Shown here: piece after piece, positions 58,500 through 64,000 of the stretch
Position numbering within the stretch: position 1 is the first letter of the stretch
Layout: each line of letters starts with the position of its first letter
NCBI RefSeq assembly: GCF_954871325.1
Contig: NC_088775.1
Coordinates: 6,735,561-6,799,560, forward strand
Origin: Gordionus sp. m RMFG-2023
Taxonomy: Eukaryota > Nematomorpha > Gordioida > Chordodea > Parachordodidae
DNA: 64,000 nucleotides
Reading direction: 5' to 3'
The notes under the pieces: model-generated
Seen by the model: only the letters and a program-made list of their open reading frames with translations
Database searches by the model: none
Told to the model about the DNA's origin: nothing
Made by a program: the position numbers and the translations under genes

Positions 58500-61270
58500 A
58501 ATAAACGAATCCTTATAATTTAAATATTAGCTCATATTAATCTTTGGCGCATTTTAATTTTTTTTTAAAATATTTACCAATCAGGGTAATTTCTTTGATA
58601 CGAATTAGAAACGTCGTTTTGACCCACCCGCATGATTTTTTTAAAGAGATCATTTGATTGGTTGGTTAATTTGTTCTTTATTTTATATCTGGTTATTTTA
58701 TTACAATACATGGTTGATACTTAAATTAGCATCATTTTGAAGTAAACAACTTATTTTTAAATAGAAATAAGCCGTTCCTCGCTATTTCATTCGTATAATA
58801 TTTCAAGCCCGTCCGTCCTTTATAAGCCCATTGTTAAAAATTTTCTAACCGGTCTGGGCCTCACTGCTATTCAGCCAGCCAACTGCAGCCTCTGTTTATG
58901 TAAAAAATTTATTTTAAAAGTTAAATATCCTTAAAACATTGGCAGAAAAAATAATAAATAACGTGAACTAAATGCCTGGCACATTTTTATATATATATAT
59001 ATAAGTTTTTATTTGACCCCTAAGTCTACTTATTTAAAAAATTGTTAGAAACTTAAATAATATTTATCTATTCTAAACTGCATTTGTAAATAATGCATTG
59101 TTATATGTCCTTAATATATGAATCATAATTTTAAAATAAATTAATACAATCTTTTCAAAAATATTTCTTCCGATTCATCAACATCTGAGTTAATTTTCTA
59201 ATTTGTAAATTGATAATGAATGAAAAGTTTATCAATAAATGGTCTGAATTTTTATAGTATAGTATTACCGAAAGTCCTCAAACAAACGATTGTGCTATTT
59301 ACCAACTTTAAATCTTTTATTATAGCACGTTTTTAAAAAAGAAATTTTGTTTTAGTAATTTGTTTTTTTTAACTGAAATGCGTTTTAGCATGTGTAGAAT
59401 ACCTAACCTAAAAATTATAGACAATTTTATAATTACATATTGGCTTAAGGCAGCACGCAAAAACAGACCTGTGCGCCGATAGATTATTCGACGGCGGCGA
59501 CGCGTGTCCGTTTTTAGACCGACATCGACGTGCCAACAAAACAACATGCTTGATAAATAGTGTAAATTATTTTGTATATTATTGCCAACAAAATTAAGCA
59601 CAAAAAATCAAAATTTAACCAAACTTAATATGAATATAAATTTACATAAAAATTTATAAATGTTTAAAATATCTTTTAACAAACGATAAAGAATTGAATC
59701 ATCTCAACTTAAGCCTTATTTATCAACATGATTGAAAAATTTGACATTATTTATAAAAAGGGAATAAAATAATGGATTCATAAATGCATTTACTCAAATA
59801 TAATAATAAATATACAAATTGAATTTATAAATTATTACCAGCAGAAGATATATCATTGTAAGTATCATTGTAAAAATATAATTTTCTCCAAGTTTTCTGG
59901 AGATAATGAAGATCTTTGTTGATTTCGGTATCGAACCAGTAACAGAGAAAATAGGTTCACTCAGGGTGATAATAGCTGAGAACTTATTTTCCTAACAAGT
60001 ATTGTAAATTATGTAATTCTTGCTCTGCGTTCTATAACGTAAGTTTCAATTTATGCTTGCTGTCCTAATAGGTCATATTATTGTAAGAAATATAAATGAT
60101 ATTGATACTAGTATTTGTTTTAATTTATTATGAATATTTTTATACAAGATTTGTGTTTTCTAAGACATTTATAAATAAGCGTCACGCCACCGCCAAAATT
60201 GGAGGTACCATGAAATGCTAAAAAAGTTTTGCGACGCAAGCACAGGTCCATTTTAAAACAGATTTGCAAGGTCTGAATGTTATTTTATGTATAAATTGTC
60301 TTACCTGGTCCGGAATTTTTTTTATGTGCAAATTGCCCGGCCCGTTATAATTTTTATAAAATTTACCCGGTCCATCCGAGCTTAGATCTCTGATTTCTAA
60401 GTTAGTATAAATATTAGCAATTACTAATCCCCCTGTCCCCAGTGTTGTATCATCGCAAATGCCAATTTCTGTCAAAAGATATTATAACACAATGCAATCA
60501 AACGCATATTATTACAGCTAATATATACACTACAAATTAAATTTGAAATAATCCTCATTCATCGAATTCAAGGGTATGTTCTTATGATTGAGAAAATATA
60601 TCTTTCAAAACTAGCAAATTCATAGAAAAAACTTTTAAATTTTGACCATCTAAATTAATTTATAGCTGCTATCTTCAACGAGAGTGTTGTATAACCCCTT
60701 CCCTCACACACACTCCCATCATAACTACTTTTTCCTTGACCAAAAAGTCAACTTCTAAAGCGATTGGTTAGCACATTTCATCTCTTATCCGCCAATTTAC
60801 TACTATCTGTCTTAATATTTTTTTCATAACCTCTCATTATAAAACAATTTAAAATTTTTTTTTCGACACTGCCTAGATATGTGTTGTTTCGTCCAAATAA
60901 ATATTTTTAATTTTTTTTATATATATATATTTTTCCCTTTATTTATTCATTTATCTAGATAGTAATTTAATATTTTGCTAAACATTATATAGAGTAAAGA
61001 AATATCACCATTTTATAAATACAGTACTGAATATGTAATAAAACATTATAGGGCTAGGTATACTAAGTACAGCACCGAATATATATATTATATAAATACA
61101 CAAATAATAGTGTCTTTTTAAAAAAAAATCTATTTTTCTATAAAATGGCGTTTAAAATAAAATTTTGTATGATAACATCTGTCCAATCCTAAAATTCGTC
61201 GTTTTCCTCTCAACTGAACTCATCATCACCATAATTCAAGTTTTCTTGTTCCTATATTTATATTTTTATA
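58500..61270 (+). repeat. Direct repeat X, copy 2
   Basis: Colinear with 45,108-47,880 in the same orientation. Copy-specific sequence occupies about 59,970-60,240. It begins within about 100 bp of the end of block B. No gene was recognised; the open frames at 59,320-59,601 and 60,218-60,475 have no domain and are poorly shared with copy 1. Confidence 0.85.
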
Positions 61271-64000
61271 CATATATAGTATAAATTTATAAAAATTTTG
61301 CAAGAAAGTATCGAACCAATAATAATTAAATTATCCTACCTCTTCGAAAGAACGATCGTCGTTTTCATTCTCCTTGCCTATAGAGAATATGTTAATAATA
61401 AAAATAAAGAACTATAATATTGCTTAAAATCGTTTTTGAACCTTATGGACGTCCCAGCTTATAAAAGGGTTCAGATGGTGACGTAGAGAATAAGTATGGG
61501 GCCCCGTAATCCCCTAAAAAAACAATTTTTTTATATATTAAATAAACTGGAAACATATATAAAAATCATAAGATTCAAAAAAAAATTTGAATCAGAGAAG
61601 AACTTCAATGCATTTAGACATGATTGATTCTTGAATCGTAATTTAAAATTTCGATATTTAGGACACAGTTTAAGGCATGCCGTAGTTTTTATTTCGCTTA
61701 TAACTGGTTTTTATTTATTGATTAGAAAAAACTTAATGATAAATTAGTAGGTACTTATCATGCCTTTTTCATTGCTTCTATAATTTCCTTTCTAACATTC
61801 ACTCTTGGCAATTTTTTATTATTTTACCAATAATGTTTTTCTTTAAACTATTTCAAATAATGTGCTGAAGCAGTAAAAAGTAATGAAATAAATTCGCAAT
61901 AATTATTGGCATAAATATCAGAGATAATGCTTCCATATCTGGGGTTAAGTAATTCAATTACTATTTTTGTGGCTTTCAAAATTGATTAAAGAATTAATAA
62001 GTAAGGCACTAAATAACAATGCAAAAAGTTATAACTTCTATATACTCCGTTCTAGTATGATGCTAATTTTGATAATGATTTATTTTTTTTTACCAATAAT
62101 TCTTTCCCCTTTTAACCAATCTACAAAACAGAATAAAACAACATAATGTTCTAATAAAGCCCTACTTAATGATTTGGTATAAACTTCATTTTTAAACTTG
62201 GCTAACTTCTCGCTTAAAGTGTAAGGTCGTGTTTTCTTTTTATAACTCAGTTTCCTTTTGGGGTTCTATATTCGATTAGGAATTATAAAAGAACAAGATT
62301 TATTTTTACCAAACGGATTAAATTAATATACAAGCACTAAACATTAATCAAGTCGATTTTTAATCCTAAGATTGGCCAAAATTTTATTACTAACAATTTT
62401 TTCATTTATGCTGGCTACTATTCTGGTAAAGCCAGATACTAACAAGTCACACAATATTGGCATATTTTAGAATTAGTATTTCATATCCGAAAAATCATAT
62501 TCTTTATAATAGGGACCAGGCTAAAGGCCGGTAAATAATCCCCCCCCCCTCCCCTTTCTACTTATAGATAAATCCTTGCTACCTCACTGTGTTCACATGA
62601 TTTAAAATGATATAAATGGTCTCGAATCGGTGAATGAGTCTTATAATGAGAATTATAAATTTGGGCGATCTATATCATACCAACTATTCAAACTAGTGTT
62701 TTAATACTTTTGTTCCATTTAATAAACTATTTATTAATGTTTTTTCTTGCTCAAAAAATTTTTTTTTGGAGTATAGACTAGACGTTAATATTTCAAAATT
62801 CATTTTATTTTGCAAGTTTCAAACCAAACACTTTAATCGTTTTACCAATAGTCGCTCCATCCATTCCAAGATGATAGTAATAATATAAATTGTTCTATAC
62901 CCTTATTATTTAACGTTTAATATAAAATAATAATTTAGCGTAGGGTTAATATATAAATATAGGAAAATTTACTTTCGCCAAATTCTAAAAAGAGATTTTA
63001 AAAAAACTGCATATATAGATAATACTACATGAATAATGCAACTATAATCAGAATATAACATTGTTATAACTTTTCTTACAGTTCTACTAAAAATAATTAT
63101 CCTATCGTGAAATTTCTAGCTTTGATACTAATATTTTTGGCTAAAATCTTCAGGCTTAATCCCACCCTCCTCCCCCCACCTATTCTTGAAAGCTATGTAA
63201 TATAAATTAAATAACAAATTTGAAGTAGAATTTACTACTAATAATTACCTAAATTTTCCGATAAGATGGGACTCCCCTCGTCTAAAAAAATAATTTTTAA
63301 AATATAAAATGATTACCATCCATAAATGGTTAAATTTCAAATTATATTAATAAAAAATTGATTATAAATCAGGGAAATCATCGGGAAAAAGGCCCTATCA
63401 AAAACATCATTTGGAGTAAACTTTCAAGCTATATCATAATTCTTGTTTTTAAACAATTCTAAATCGCTGTCTTAGATATGATTTGTTAATTAAACTTAAA
63501 AACAATAAAACGATCTTATGTAAAATACATTAATTTTCTAAATAGAATGTTAAATTCATCTTTAAGATCATACATTAAGAGCAGATAATTATCCATAATT
63601 TTAACAATAAATAATATTAGTTTTAAAGTATATGCTGCCTGATCTCAAAACTAGTTATATAATTTAAGGCATGATGTTAGTGTTGGGGAAAGGGAATGGG
63701 GTGGTTCTGGAAGGTTTTTTACGAAATTACTCAAAAATTTTGAAGAAGTTTTGATTGATGTTTCATTGTGGTTTCCATTTTTTTTTGAAAACGATCCTTT
63801 CCTACCAGGTTTACAGTTATATAGTATATTATTTAAAGATAAACCAATCTTAACATAATAATCTCAAATTAAAAACATTAGCATGTAGATATAAAAAAAA
63901 ATCATTAAGTTAATAAGATAGGAGATAAAATGGCATACCTGGTACTGTCATTCCTTTTATATAAAATATTTTAAAAAATCAATTTGTTCATCCTTCGAGA
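61271..64000. other. AT-rich right flank without a supported complete gene
   Basis: One possible minus-strand exon of 38 bp lies at 61,340-61,377: CTCTATAG acceptor, then KENENDDRSFEE, then a GTAGGA donor. Minus-strand coding-like traces (NPRYGSI, SDIYANNYCEFISLL) around 61,860-61,970 may be an old transposase or pseudogene but the frame is broken and no family is recognised. A sequence at about 63,125-63,150 resembles the ATATTTTTGGCTAAAAT part of the MITE family. Nothing else was seen. Confidence 0.4.

Noticed and set aside
59320-59601. 93-codon minus-strand frame in X2
   Set aside because: Not preserved in the paralogous X1 copy and without a recognisable domain.
45108-61270. X1 and X2 as long terminal repeats of one retroelement
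   Set aside because: The enclosed DNA is a colinear copy of block A with a host gene; no polymerase, integrase or primer-binding features were seen, and ends do not show TG...CA.

Overview
This is an AT-rich animal (metazoan) genomic window with intron-containing genes, long AT-rich introns and many cut-and-paste DNA transposon remains. The metazoan assignment rests on a 21-exon listerin gene placed head to head with a mitochondrial ribosomal protein S33 gene, on GT-AG introns whose phases agree across exons, and on metallothionein-like genes. I cannot name the species. I saw no retroviral, LTR or Polinton-type element; the mobile DNA I can support is hAT-family transposons, hAT-type MITEs and one tRNA-derived SINE.

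Layout. 1-3,250: end of a GC-rich MITE and two phase-matched minus-strand exons (plus one candidate) of an unrecognised gene running off the left edge. 3,838-12,860: a large inverted repeat whose right arm is interrupted by a 3,355-bp hAT element with a perfect 8-bp target duplication; a second, 1,169-bp hAT with its own perfect 8-bp duplication lies inside it. 13,150-21,885: duplicated block A, carrying a five-exon metallothionein-like gene (+). 22,730: tRNA-derived SINE. 23,358-42,861: LTN1 (listerin, minus strand), apparently complete, about 2,140 codons, with several hAT/MITE insertions in its introns. 43,167-43,851: MRPS33 (+), two exons, sharing a 305-bp intergenic promoter region with LTN1. 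45,108-47,880 and 58,500-61,270: two direct copies of a further repeat (X1, X2) that bracket duplicated block B (48,970-58,415), which carries the second metallothionein-like gene (+). 61,270-64,000: mostly AT-rich sequence with one possible small exon.

How it fits together. LTN1 is the ribosome-quality-control ubiquitin ligase and MRPS33 a mitoribosome subunit; their shared promoter interval suggests co-expression. The two metallothionein-like genes flank this pair as paralogues made by a segmental duplication that also copied several kilobases of non-coding DNA. Later changes in the two blocks (a hAT present only in B, a hAT relic only in A, an inverted sub-segment, and a changed stop codon that lengthens protein A) give relative timing. 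Exon coordinates were read by hand from splice sites and reading-frame continuity and could be off by a few bases.
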